Shown one piece after another: positions 21,975 through 33,700 of a DNA stretch of 64,000 nt. Numbering within the stretch: the first letter of the stretch is position 1; each line of letters begins with the position of its first letter. Position numbers and translations under genes: made by a program. The DNA is from Achaetomiella virescens (taxonomy: Eukaryota; Ascomycota; Sordariomycetes; Sordariales; Chaetomiaceae), in the NCBI GenBank assembly GCA_031001845.1, contig JARNGD010000010.1, forward strand, positions 248,001 through 312,000, written 5' to 3'. The notes under the pieces were generated by a model. That model was given only the letters and a program-made list of their open reading frames with translations, was not told where the DNA came from and did not search any database.

Positions 21975-24900
21975 GGCGATATGTGGGTGATCGGAGTACG
22001 ATCAGATGAACAAGCGATGATGAGGAACGGGGAAGAGAGAGATGGGATGAGCGGGAGGACCAAGGGGTTTAATAGGGTCGAGCCTCTGGCCTGGGGTCGC
22101 ACAACCTTAGCAACGTTGCGGCTCGTGTCCACTACCCGGACGAAAGTGGGCTCTCACACAGCTCTGGGGTCCGCGTTCTGGTGGGTCTCCTAAGAAGGTA
22201 TGAGGGGGACGAGAGAGAGGGAGGAGAGGGTATCCAGTGGCACAGAACAGGTGTGGTCCGGCCAGCAGGTAGTAGTGCAAGGAAGCAAGGAATCCCAGTC
22301 TCATGCAGCCCGTTGCGGAGAGAAAGCGGCTAGAAGCTGCACCGAAGGAGCTATACTGTAAGCAGTTCACAGGGGAGGGAGGAGAAGGAAGGCGAGATTC
22401 GATCTCGGCATGGAGCAAAGAGACACGCTGGCGGCCCACATCATTCGATAAAGCCAGCCTGATGAGATGGACGACTTTGCACATGCCCAGAGTCCGGGGG
22501 TGGCGAGAGAAGGCAAATGTCAGGCGGGATTGGGGGGAGGGGCGAGAGGAGGCAATGACGGAAGCGGCAGGACATTGCTGCAGCAGCTTCTGTGGGCCGC
22601 AACCTGCAACAATGAAGCCTTCCCAGGAGTTACGGCGGTCGCCGTGATCTGCGTCTCGAGCCAATTCGTTAGCCAGCAGACCGCCCCAATAATCCAGAAG
22701 CACACCTCGAGTCTAACGGGGGTTCATGATCGTCGTGGTGCAGCGTCGTCTCGGTGGCTCCGTTGGGATTGGCGCCGGCAGCGGAGGGCCAATTGCAAGG
22801 GCTTGCGGGCCCTGAACAGGGAGTATCCATGTGTCAAGCGAATCGGCCAGGCAGAGCATGCCAAGGTCAGCTCCACAGATTCCCTGGGTCCAACGGCCAC
22901 CGCTGGTTGGCTGGAGATGCCGCGGGGCATGCCCGCGGAACGCCACTGTGCTTGGGGGGTGGCTTGCTCAGCAGAGCGACAGTGGATGGCCTGGTGCTCG
23001 ATGACGTCGTGCCACGAACGGCACGCATCGGATGCCGATAATCGTTCCTGGGAGCACAAGAAATTTGTTCCCGCGGATTGTCTGTGCAAACGTGCGTCCC
23101 CGAACGCGGCAACCGGTCAGAGCCCGCGCTCAGCGGACGGGGGAACGGGGGACCGGAGGATGCGCGGTCCTGAGACGACGGCGAGGTCGGTGCCCGCAGG
23201 CCCAGCCGGCCATCTCCCCGGAGCAGCTAGCGATTGTCTTCAACCGTGGTGTTCCCGGGCATCTCGGTGGACACAACTTGCCCGTCTGGGGAGAATGCAC
23301 CGCTGTGGTGGAGAAAGCAGTCAACTATCGCAGAGTCTGGGCCCCCTTCATTCGCCGGCCGACCGGCAGCCCAAGCCAGGAGCACCTTGGCACTGCTTGG
23401 GAATCTCTTGTCAGCTTCCTGACCTGGAAAGTCTTGGCCTTGCCCCTTGCTGCTGGCATGACTGCGCTGGGGGATGGTGTTTTCGGGATTCTTGGCGTGT
23501 GTCCACTCCAAATAAAGCCAAGTTTGCGGAGCAGTTGGGGCTGATCGAGGTGCCGGCCAGACCATCGGCGAGTTGGTGGATTCCCAGGTAGCCTTCAGGG
23601 AGTAATCGGAGGTGTGCTAGAAAATAGCAAAATTCGGTGGGAAGCCAGCGCAGATAGGCAGCAATCGAATCCGCAATTTTGTTGAGCTGGATTTGCGCAA
23701 ATTTTGGCACTCGCGCGCGCTTTTCCAGGTCATGTTGACAATGGGCAGCAGTTGCGGAAGGAGCCAGACCCCAGGTGGAGGCCAATAGCGGATGCGGGGA
23801 AAGCACGCAGGAGCGGACCCGGCCGGGGAATCCTGTCTTTCACGAGCACCACTCAGCGCAGGGCGATATGCAATACATGTGTACGGTTGAAGCCCGCCCA
23901 GGACCAGACATTTCATGTTGCCGTGGCTCTGATCTCGTGTAATTGGAGAGATTGGCAGTGACTGGTGCCGGGGGCCGCTGCTCACGCCACAGAGCCCGAG
24001 GTTTCCGGGCAAGCACACGAAAACCGAACCATAATTCCGTTCTGTCGTCCACGCGGGATTCTCACATGCTTCGGTTGATGGTTGTTTCTGGCTCCGCAAA
24101 TGGGCTGGGCATTATGAGCGGCTCCGGGATCCGTGTCTCGTTTGGGGCAAGCCTTGTCAAGGCGAGTTGCCTGGCGTCAGCCGCATCGCTCCCGCCCCAT
24201 CGTCCGATTCAGATATCAGCCCATGGGCAAAACACAGCAAGCGACACTGCGAACCATTCGTTGTGGCCGTAGTGCAGTGCGTGCCGGGCTCGAGCTATCC
24301 ATGCCCAAACACGTGTTACGTGAAACACCAATCTTCACAGGCTCCCCTTCCAACTACGTCGCCGTCCTTTGGTCCCTTGGGCTTGGGATAGCATTGCAGC
24401 ATCCGATGCGAGAGTGAGATCCTTCGCGCTGCCCTTCCATTCTGCAGCCGCCATATCCGAAAATAGTGTCGAACCGTTCCAACCATGCCCGACGGCAAGG
24501 TCGAGCGCAGCCGCGGCAATTTTCCCCTTGACAGTTATTCAATACGCGCACGTAATCAAAAGGCTGCTTCGGCCAGCTGCAGCTGGGGTGCTTGCGGGCC
24601 CGTGCGTCACACCCGGTCGACCTCCTCCGCGGCGCGCAAGATCTGGAATAGTTGGCTGATCAAACAGGAAGGAGCAAAACACCTGTGCAATGCCGAGACC
24701 AGCAACAGCATCCCCATTGCGACGGCGCAGGGGATTTGGGAACTTTCCCATCACCGCCGCCCTCCCTCCTGCTTGGCATCAATGCGTATTCGCTTCTGGC
24801 TTCTTGGGAGGTCAAGTTCGAGCTGAGGTACTTCCTGGAAGTTCGTCCTGCCACTTTTCCCACCAGCAAGCAAAACACGGTGTCCCCTCGCCCAGCCACC

Positions 24901-27900
24901 CCGCGTTTTTTTTTTTGCCCCTTTCATCTGCGCGACAGTCGATGACGGCAGTCGGCCCATTCCCTCGGCAACTTCTTCCCAGTCTCGTTCCATTCGCAGA
25001 CTAGTGCCTTGCCTCCTTCCCAACACTCGGCCCACCATCCTCAAACCCAAGCTCTCCCCCGCGCCTTGTCTCCCCACAATGTCCGACAGCGTCGCAAGAT
25101 GCCAAGATTCACCGTTGGCTGCATGTCTCGGCCTGTCCCTTGTTCCTCCCGGCCTGGCCCTTGCCACCCTGGCCGTCGCCGATTGTCACCATGTGCGGCG
25201 CGCGGTGAGCATTTGGCCGCTCGTCCGGGAAGCCACAGACCGCTCTCGAACAGGGCACCTGGACACGCCAGCAGACCGTCCGCGAGAAGGGTCGGAGGGA
25301 GCTTTCGCCTTTTGGGAAAGACATCTGTCGATGTCCCGTCTCGCTTGTTGGGAAATGAAGATGGCTTCAAGCTTCATCAACCCATCGTGCCGGGACTTCC
25401 CCGGTGTCATATTGTCGCATCAATCAATCAGCTCACCTTACGCGCATCGGGCCGGCACTGCCATGATCATCGTCGGTTGGACTCCCGTGGACCTGTGTTT
25501 GAGATACTCTGGCCGGAGGTGAGGCGCCGGCCAGGTCTCAGAAATTTCCTCAGAAGAGGTTCGATTCCGAGGAGAGAGACCTGTCTCTTTCGGCGAGACA
25601 AATCCTCGGATATTTTCGGTTGCCAGAATCAGGTCCGGCGATGCACGAGGGGACGCCATCGCCGGCCAGGTCAAGCCACGCGGCCACATCTTATCTGTAG
25701 TACCCCTGACAGTCTGCCCACGAGATGTTGCCGACCAAAGGGTTGACCACCCTTTCCGGCTCTGGCAGCCCTATTGGCGATCCAGTAGCCAGAAAGAAGG
25801 CGTGATGGCGAAAGGCACGAAGTAACGGTAGATGGCATGTTCCTGCAGCCCTCCTGCCGCTCGCTGCACGTCAAACAGTACTTAGGAAAGGGCTTCAGCT
25901 TCCCATCGGTTGTAGGGTAGGAAAGCCACAGTGTCAGCCGCCCAGGAAGTGCCATAGTCTGCAAACAGTGTTCAGCCGAATCAGATCCTGGGGTCTCCCT
26001 ACCCCAAGTCTTCCCCAACCTCTACCCCAAGTCCGTGCTCACGAGCTAAGAAGGAGGGGGAGTTCGTGACCACACCGGAAAAGGGGTGATCGCCTAATGT
26101 ATCTTCCCACCGCGGCCCAACCCACCGGGAAGATCGGCATCCTTCCACACCATCTTTGCTGCCCTCTAGAAGCCTTCCCTTCTCGGGTAGAGGTGCATTT
26201 CCGCTCTTTATTCCGCGCGGTGCAGAAAAATAAGCCCTTGGATAGCCGTCACCGGGAGGCAGGGTAGCTGGCCGCTGATGGCGATCCCGGGGTGATTACG
26301 ACGCCGACGTTGTACAGGGCAGGACGGGATAATCGTCCAACTCATTGCGCTGTTTAGACCAGTCATTGTTCAGCCGATTCTATGCTTGACGCCACGGGCC
26401 CATTCATATTCTTCGAGGTTGAAACCCTTCACTGACCTAACTATCACCGTACTAATATCAAAGCCTGAGATCATTAATTATCTCACATCATCCCATCCAT
26501 CTACCGAATCACACTGTGCATCGACGCCAGGCATCAACGCAGTGGTTCAGTGTTCTCTTGTCCAAGTTGAATAGCACACCTAGGCATCGATTTCCCACTA
26601 AGCTGGCTGTCATCCAAAGTTACAACTCAGTCTTGATGAGCCACTTATTAAAGACTCAAGAGACAGCAAGATGTCGCGTTGCCCCACACGCATGTTTCCC
26701 TCGCTCAACCGGGGTTTCTCGGACAAAGAAGGACACGGCGGGTACCACCTCTCACAACTGACACATCCGCACAACATACCTCCGATTTTGAGTAGGACCG
26801 GACTGGCGTACTACTTTGTTTATGCCAAGAAATAGACGGCACCCCCCAAATCCTGTCAAGGCTGGAGGCCCTGGTGACAACGGGGCGGGAAATAATGTGC
26901 TGGCGTCCCCATCCAGCGTTGCTTGACAAGGAGGAACTCTTAGTGTCACCCATGTGTCAGTCTTTCGGGAAGACAAGACCCACTGCAGCAGACCCGGCTG
27001 GGAGAATGACAAATAGTCGATGGAAACTTGCAGCAGACCCGTGAGGCCCATGTCCGACCTGTTACTCGATCCTGCAGGCTCATGCAGCGCTGTCGCTGTA
27101 GTGTCCTTGTCCAACCAAAAGGTTGTGCCCCAAAATCTCGCAGATGCCAGTACGACGCGTCTATGCGAAGTAAGGCTAGCCTGATCCGACTCGATTCCAA
27201 CACGTCCTCGCTAACAAGAGCAGTGTCAGCAGTGTTACATCAACCCTTTGTTTTGCGTCAAGTGACACAATGAGGTCTCAAGGTCGGCGGAATAGCTCAA
27301 GGGATGCTGATACAAGTGGCGTTTGCCTCCCACATCGTGTGCCAGTCTAGGGCAACTCGGTACGACTGCGAACAGCCGAGACGGGAAAGCTGCCCAGGCA
27401 AGCTGGAGCTACAAGGAAGCAACTTACTGCTCCAGAGCTCGTCGTGGGCCGCGAAGCACCTGAGGTGAGCTGTTTGTCAATTGTGAAGTCAGGTGAAGCC
27501 GGAGGCTGGGGCTTGGACCTGGAGACAAGTTGACGGGCTGCTAGACGTTATGATGGGAGTCCGAATATTGTACAGATTGTATTCTGCCCAAACTTATCTT
27601 GTACAAAATTCCAAATCTTGGTACTGGAACAGCATGCGAGGGGTCCCGAGCCACTTCACAGATTTGTTCATATGTCAACGGCCAATATCGTACAAACTCC
27701 GAGCCCTTGGACCCAAGGGACCAGGGAGTCACCCAAAGAATGAATTCTTATTTATCGGCAACAGGCTATTCGACACAAAATTGACCTATGTGCGTGTAAA
27801 CCGGACGTGGCTTGTTTCACAGCACCTGCTCACGGTTCGGGTGGCCAGGTCTTGAGTCGGTGTCTCCGGTTGTCTCACGGAGAAAAGGAGAATTACAGCA

Positions 27901-29147
27901 CGTTTCCGGGCCCGGCTGACTCCAATGTTGCGATTCGTGACAGCACAGCTTTGCTCTGCTTGTCTTACCCAAAGTGGATGTCGGTCAAGGGCGAACCCCC
28001 TGAAACTGTTGGGCAGGGACAGGGCTCTGCTTGATGTCCCACCGTGCAATACCCCGCAAAGCGATCTTGCGGGAGGGGTTACAGTTCTGTTTCTCGCCCC
28101 TTGATCCCGTCCTGTCAGCTTGGGTGTTCTGAGCAGAGTTGGACCTTTACATTCACCGTGTGCCATCTTCCCAGTGGAGTGCAGAGATGCAGCTGCGCGG
28201 CTTAGAGATAACATGGGAGAGGCGGGGAAAGACCGGGAGCTCAACAACATGCTCGGGATGACGGTACGGAAATGCGCTGAAGGATGTTATTCCTTTCATT
28301 TTCAAGAACTCTTCGGAGGATTATCCCATCTTGAAGTGTAGGGTTGAGGCGGCCAGCGCATCCAACAAGAGCCCCAGTTCAGCAGCCACTGACAAATCTT
28401 GACCAGAGCATCTCGCTTGGAACCCAGAACTTCCCTCACCCCTCACACACTGGATGCACTAGACATGTAATACCCGGCGGCTTGTCACTCCGAGTAACGG
28501 ACCAGTGGCACAAGGTTGGAAGGCTCAAAAATCTCTTGTCCAGGCCATCCGTTCGTGTGGTTGTCATATTGTGTATGCCGATTTAGAGAACTAAGGGAGG
28601 AGCACATAATTTGTGGTACTGACATTGGATTTGGTCGGGACAAGGGGGTGTTCCCAAAAGGCCAATGCCTTCTGAAGCTCTCTGACAATACGTGGCGAAT
28701 GTCTAATTACCCCTGGGACATCAGACTCACCAGAAACTGACCCAAATGAAAACAAGCCTGCAACAGACTAACCACAGACTATTGTCCTGGGGTAGTCATT
28801 CATCACGGTATTGCCAGCGCAGGGTATGGCTGTCAAGTACGCCACTGAGGTTGTCAGGTCTGTTGTGAGTAGGGCAAAGCGCTCCCATTCTCCCGCTAGG
28901 TAATCTTGACACAGGCGCTGGACTCAATGTAAGTTGACGTCGAAAATGGTATTCCTCCTTGAAAACACGAAAGCCAAAAATAAGATAGCACGACAACCCA
29001 TACTTCCAGAGCATGCCTATACCGATGATATCCCAACCCACCAAACACCTAGGAGAGTAGCCAATACCCACTCCAGCGCAGCCCTCATCACACACATAGC
29101 ACTGTCCCCACACCAGCGTATTCATCATTCCTTATTCCCCCACCCAC
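21975..29147. other. 7.2-kb interval with no recognised gene
   Basis: This lies between the permease start and the NTF2-like gene. The first half is GC-rich and contains many long frames by composition alone. The longest, 22467-23591 on the plus strand (374 codons), has an erratic composition rich in Trp, Cys, Arg and Ala with no motif, and overlaps equally long frames in other phases. A frame starting at 25079 in good context (CCCCACAATGT) gives MSDSVARCQDSPLAACLG.. without a known family. A T10 tract lies near 24905. The interval left of about 23 kb should include the permease promoter. I saw no tRNA, repeat or transposon in it. Confidence 0.45.
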
Positions 29148-29684
29148 TCACTCATCATCCTCCTGATCATCCGCATACGCCACATGAAACGCAACCAACA
29201 ACCAATCCGCCCCGGCCGTCTGCCTCCACGTGCTCCCGGCGGTCGCCACAATCTCCCTCACCCCTTTCCGGCCATACTTGAACAGACTAATCTTATACAC
29301 CAGCGCCACGGCCATCAAATCGACCTCCACCACCAGCGGGTCCCCGTGGAACTTGAAGCCCGTGAACTTGCCCCTGTCGGCGCCGCGCTGCAGCACCTCG
29401 AGGACGCTCGGGGTCGTGTCCTTGCTGAGCGGCTGGCACGAGCCGCCGGGGGCCAGCAGCGGGTTGATCATAATGCAGTCGTGGGCGATGTAGTCCTTGA
29501 GCGACTCGGGCTCGTCGCAGAGGGCGCGCCACAGGAACGTCTCCATCTCGCGCGCCGCGGCGTGGTTGCGCTTGGAGATGGTGTCGAGGCGCGTGTTGGA
29601 GCCCATGGTGGTGGACGAGGAAATGTGCGGGCCGGAGCCGGGCACGTTCTTCTTGTCGGTTGTGAGGCCGAGAGCGGTGGGCAT
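29148..29684 (-). CDS. SnoaL/NTF2-like fold protein, 178 residues
   Basis: One exon. The start MPTALGLTTDKKNVPG is followed by DTISKRNHAAAREMETFLWR and ALCDEPESLKDYIAHDCIMI, then NPLLAPGGSCQPLSKDTTPS, FTGFKFHGDPLVVEVDLMAV, ALVYKISLF and a closing GADWLLVAFHVAYADDQEDD. An N-terminal helix carrying E-x-x-F, then alternating strands that end with TWRQTAGADWLLVAFH, is the usual DUF4440/SnoaL-type cone fold. Such domains bind small ligands or act as polyketide cyclases or isomerases; fungal single-domain members are mostly uncharacterised. No signal peptide. Long frames on the opposite strand are compositional shadows. The acidic tail (DDQEDDE) is unremarkable. Confidence 0.75.
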   Translation of the reverse strand: MPTALGLTTDKKNVPGSGPHISSSTTMGSNTRLDTISKRNHAAAREMETFLWRALCDEPESLKDYIAHDCIMINPLLAPGGSCQPLSKDTTPSVLEVLQRGADRGKFTGFKFHGDPLVVEVDLMAVALVYKISLFKYGRKGVREIVATAGSTWRQTAGADWLLVAFHVAYADDQEDDE

Positions 29685-30791
29685 TTTGGCGGATCTTTTC
29701 TTCCTTTGATTTTCTTTTTTTTTTTTCTCTCCTGCCTTCGCTTGGGTCGGTTGTGGTGGTAGCGGTGAAAATAGGATGGGATAAGTGTTAAGCTTTTTGC
29801 CTTGCTTCCCAGCTTGATCACTAACAGCCGGTTCGTCGTGTTCGTTGCGTTGTCGACTGACAGCAACAGTTCAGCAAAAGAATGTTGTTCGACTAGTTTA
29901 AAAGGTCCATTCAAAACCAGAATCCCAATCCCGCATGACATCAACTCATTATATCACCTCCAGTACCGCTTCACGAAAATCAAGAAATCTGGACAAGACA
30001 CCGCGATCTCACGAGGATGTCGTAGACTGACGTCACCGCTCCGTGGCCCGGAAGCCGCAACAAGCCAGCCGCCACTGGTCCCGCCCTCCATATTGGCTGG
30101 ATGATCCTCACCCACACCACGCGGCCCTGCCGTTGGATGCCTTCCGCTTTCCGTTATATAGGCAATTTGTTATTTACTCTCTGGGTCATCCGTGACAGCG
30201 TCGGCTGACAATAGGGGTCAAAGAGGCGCGCGGGTTCCGTCGCGCGATCTCCAGTCGAGGAAGCATGAAACTGACGCCAGCCTATCCCGGCTTCAGCTGT
30301 TGCGTGTTGTCAATCAGGGCCGAGGAACACTGAGTGACAAGGGCAAGCCAAGACCCTGTGTCACCTGAGATCCAGACCAAATGATTAGCTCCATACCCGC
30401 TTCTGAAACCAGTCTTGACTGGGACTGGCAAGCTGATCTAAACTACCCATACTGATACATTGTGCTTGAACATAAACATGCGTGAGCGAGATCCCAAAAA
30501 GAGGTTATTTGAACCTCGAACAATTCCCCGTAACCTTATTCACCCACCCGTCACCGTCCAGAAGGTCAAAGGAAAGGATATACCCCACTTAGCAAACACC
30601 AATAACCCATACCATCTCGCCCAACTCCTGAAGAACTGAAGCCTCAATCCCGTATCATCCGTCTTAGTGATTGAATCCATCTTCCCGATCCCAAGAGTCA
30701 AAGCCCATGAAACCCAGCTCATCGCATAGGCTGACCCGTTACCATTACACATATATCATTACTGAGCCTTCGCCTCAACCGGCGGCTGGCC
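29685..30791. other. Intergenic, no gene recognised
   Basis: About 1.1 kb between the start of the NTF2-like gene and the stop of the JmjC gene (both minus strand). It contains a T-rich tract (29708-29728) in the NTF2-like promoter or leader. Nothing else identified. Confidence 0.45.
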
Positions 30792-33700
30792 CTAACCCTC
30801 CTCCACACTCCCCAGGTTCTGGCTCGCCCGCCTGAGGTTCATCATCATCTTCTCCACCAGTGCCGAGTTATCTTCCGCATTAGCTCCCATTGACGTGGCA
30901 GTCGTGCCTTGCTGAAGGGACTGAAGCGGCTGTGACTGAAGCGCCTGGGAAGCCGGGCCGGGCTGTGCCCCCATTGGTGACTGCTGCAACGTCGGACTCT
31001 GTCTTAGCGTAGAGCTAGGTGCCGGCGCTGCTCCTTGCAGTCCCGAAGGTTGTGCCACAGACACCGGCGGGATCTGCTCCCCATTTTGCGGCGGGCTAGC
31101 CGAAGCCTGTGTGCTTGATGCCAGCCCTGATGATGCCTGTGTCTTCTGGACCGGTGCCGGAGTGACCGTGAAAAGGTTCTGAGTTTGCGGCCGTGGGGCT
31201 GCTTGCTGAGGAGGCTGACCCAGTGGCGATGCTTTCGCGCTGCTGGGCGTCGCCGCCGCCATCTGCCTCACATACGGTGGTAATGGAATCGGGCTATGGC
31301 TCTGTTTTGTGAACGCTGTTTCGTCTGTGCTGGGGCCAATTCTGGCTGCGAAGGCGCCTGTGTTGAGGATTGTGGCATCGATTGCCATTGATGGTGAGCT
31401 GGCTGATTAGGATGCTGCGGCGGTGGCTGCTGCTGCTGCTGCTGCACCTGCTGCGTTCGGTATTGTGGTTGGATAGCGGGGTGCAGCGGTGCAGAGCCAG
31501 GCTGCTTGATCTCAAAAACCAGGGGTCGCTGGAGGATAATGCCCTGATTCTGGTGCGACGTTGAGTAGGAGGGGCCGGGCGCGGCTGCTAGAGGGCGAGG
31601 TGGTGGAGAGTGAGCGGTTTGAGCGGCCGGCCGAGGGAGGATCTGTGGATACGGCGAGGGGTGTCCGCCAGAGGACGGCGTGCCCGATCCATGGGTGCCA
31701 TCAAGACGCGGTTGTAGAGGCTGCAGCAGCAAAGCAGGCACCTGCTTGATGGCGCCCTTGCTTGACCCACCCGAAAGGGCCTTCTGAGCCTTGATCAAGA
31801 ACTCCCGCAGGTTGCCTTCGTAGCCATTCGTGAAGCCGCCCCACTGCCCATACGGGGTGCGGTATCTCGACGAGTCCCTGCAGCTATGTTAGTACTGCCA
31901 CCAGCAGGAGACCACGCGCAGGTAGCCTCACCTATTGTGATGAATGTGGAAGAAGCTATATACTTTTGGCACGCGCTGACGTGTGGCTGCCCTCCCGTAC
32001 CGGCCTGCTGGCCGTCAACACTAGAAGGCCTCAACGCTGACGATGTCATCGGCGCTATCTGTGGCAAGGAAGAAGATGCTGCGCCTGCCGATGACGGCCA
32101 GGCTCTTGACTGGTTCTGAACAGAATGCCCTGAGTTCATGTGAGCAGGGGGCCAGGTTAAGCCAGGAAGCGACGGGAATCCATTACTACCTCCGACCGGC
32201 GCGAAACGATCCAAAGAATACGGTGCTGCAGAACCCTTGTGCTGAACATCCGCAGACGGTTGATACTGCTTCACTTGAAGGGGCGCCTGCTGCTGCTGTT
32301 GTTGTGGCTGCACGTGTTGCTGGGGGAATACATGATGATGCTGGAATGTAGTGCGGAAGGGCGGTGGTTGTGGTGACACTTGTTGAGGCTGGGGCTGCTG
32401 GAAGGCTGGAGACGGTGACGGTGTGTTGACAACAAACATATGCGACGTAAACACAACAGAATTCGCGCCGGCCGTTGGCGCAACCGGGTCCCGTGGCTTG
32501 TAAACGTATGGCTTCTCCTGCTTGGCTGTTGCCCCCGGAAGCGCTCCAGGGACGGGCCGGTATGCCTGATAATTTCCAGGAGCGCCGGCCTTGATTGAGG
32601 AAGCAGAGGCATCCGGATTGCGGGTGGGTGGCTTCGGTATGGTGTCCAGGAAGTTGCCTTTCGGGTTGTGAAACGGCCGTGATGGGTCCTCCGTGTACTG
32701 TGCCTTCGCCTCTGTTGATGTCTTGCCCAGGTAGTGCCAAACCTGGTTCTCCTTGGTAAAGTCGATCTTGACCTGCTCACGGTTCTTGATGGGATCACCA
32801 GCATGGAATTCGGCCCACACATATCCGGGAGCAAACTCGTCGTCTTTTCTCGGGCTTCGTCCACGGCCCGTTTGGCGTTGATTTCCTTCTGGGCCTTCCG
32901 GCACGTCGGCATCGGGATGGCGTTCGGCGACGCCTTGGGGAGACGGAGATCTGCAGGGTCAGGCACCAGCAACCACTTCCACTCGACCTCAACCCTTTCA
33001 CTGCTGATTGTTAGTCCAGGCTCACAAAGTCCGTTTCGGCCGGCATACCCGTTGGGGATGATGTCAAGAAGAAGCGTTCCTCATCAAGACGGTTCTCCAC
33101 CACCACACCGGCAAATATCTCGCCACGATAGTATTGCAGTTGGCAGATGTCGTTCTTCTTGAGCGCTCCGCGGCCTCGCGGATCTGGGGGTTGTTCTCCA
33201 GCGCCTCCCCATCCAGCTTCCTGTCTCTCTTGGTCCGATGGAACCGGCAGCTGAACTCGAAGGCCTGCTCCTTGTATTCCGTCCCATCCTCTCCAAAGAC
33301 GGGCACCTCTCCTTCCTCCACGAAGACGCCAGCCGCCGCGGCGCAAGTCGCATGGTAAGATCTCGGGCACTTCTTCTGCGAGCACTGGAAGCACGCACCT
33401 TTCTTGGAGCGGCAGTATAGACACTTGAGGTCCAGGCGCGCCTTGTCGATGCCAGCCACGTTCGCGATGATCTCTCTGTCGTCGACCGTCTCGATGTACG
33501 TTTCTGGGAGATAGAGGGCGCACATGCGGTGGGCCTTGCGGCCGTCGTCCGTCGGCATGATCTCGGCGCCTGGGATGTCGTTGGGGCAGAGACAGCACGG
33601 CGGTTCGACCTGCGGCTTGAGACGCAGGCGGATCTTCTTCGTCTTGGCCCCCGGCTCCTTGTCGTTCGCCCGTTTCCGTTTTCGGCCGGCCTTGACTCTG

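Noticed and set aside
22467..23591. Plus-strand open frame of 374 codons
   Set aside because: Composition is erratic (many Trp, Cys, Arg), equally long frames overlap it in other phases, and there is no motif. A chance frame in GC-rich DNA is more likely.
25004..25746. Two overlapping plus-strand frames of 172 and 245 codons
   Set aside because: They overlap each other in different phases. The only support is a decent start context at 25079, and no family features are seen.
27295..27320. A-box-like TAGCTCAAGGG
   Set aside because: No B box or cloverleaf follows within 100 bp.
29184..29762. 192-codon plus-strand frame opposite the NTF2-like gene
   Set aside because: Antisense shadow of a coherent minus-strand protein.
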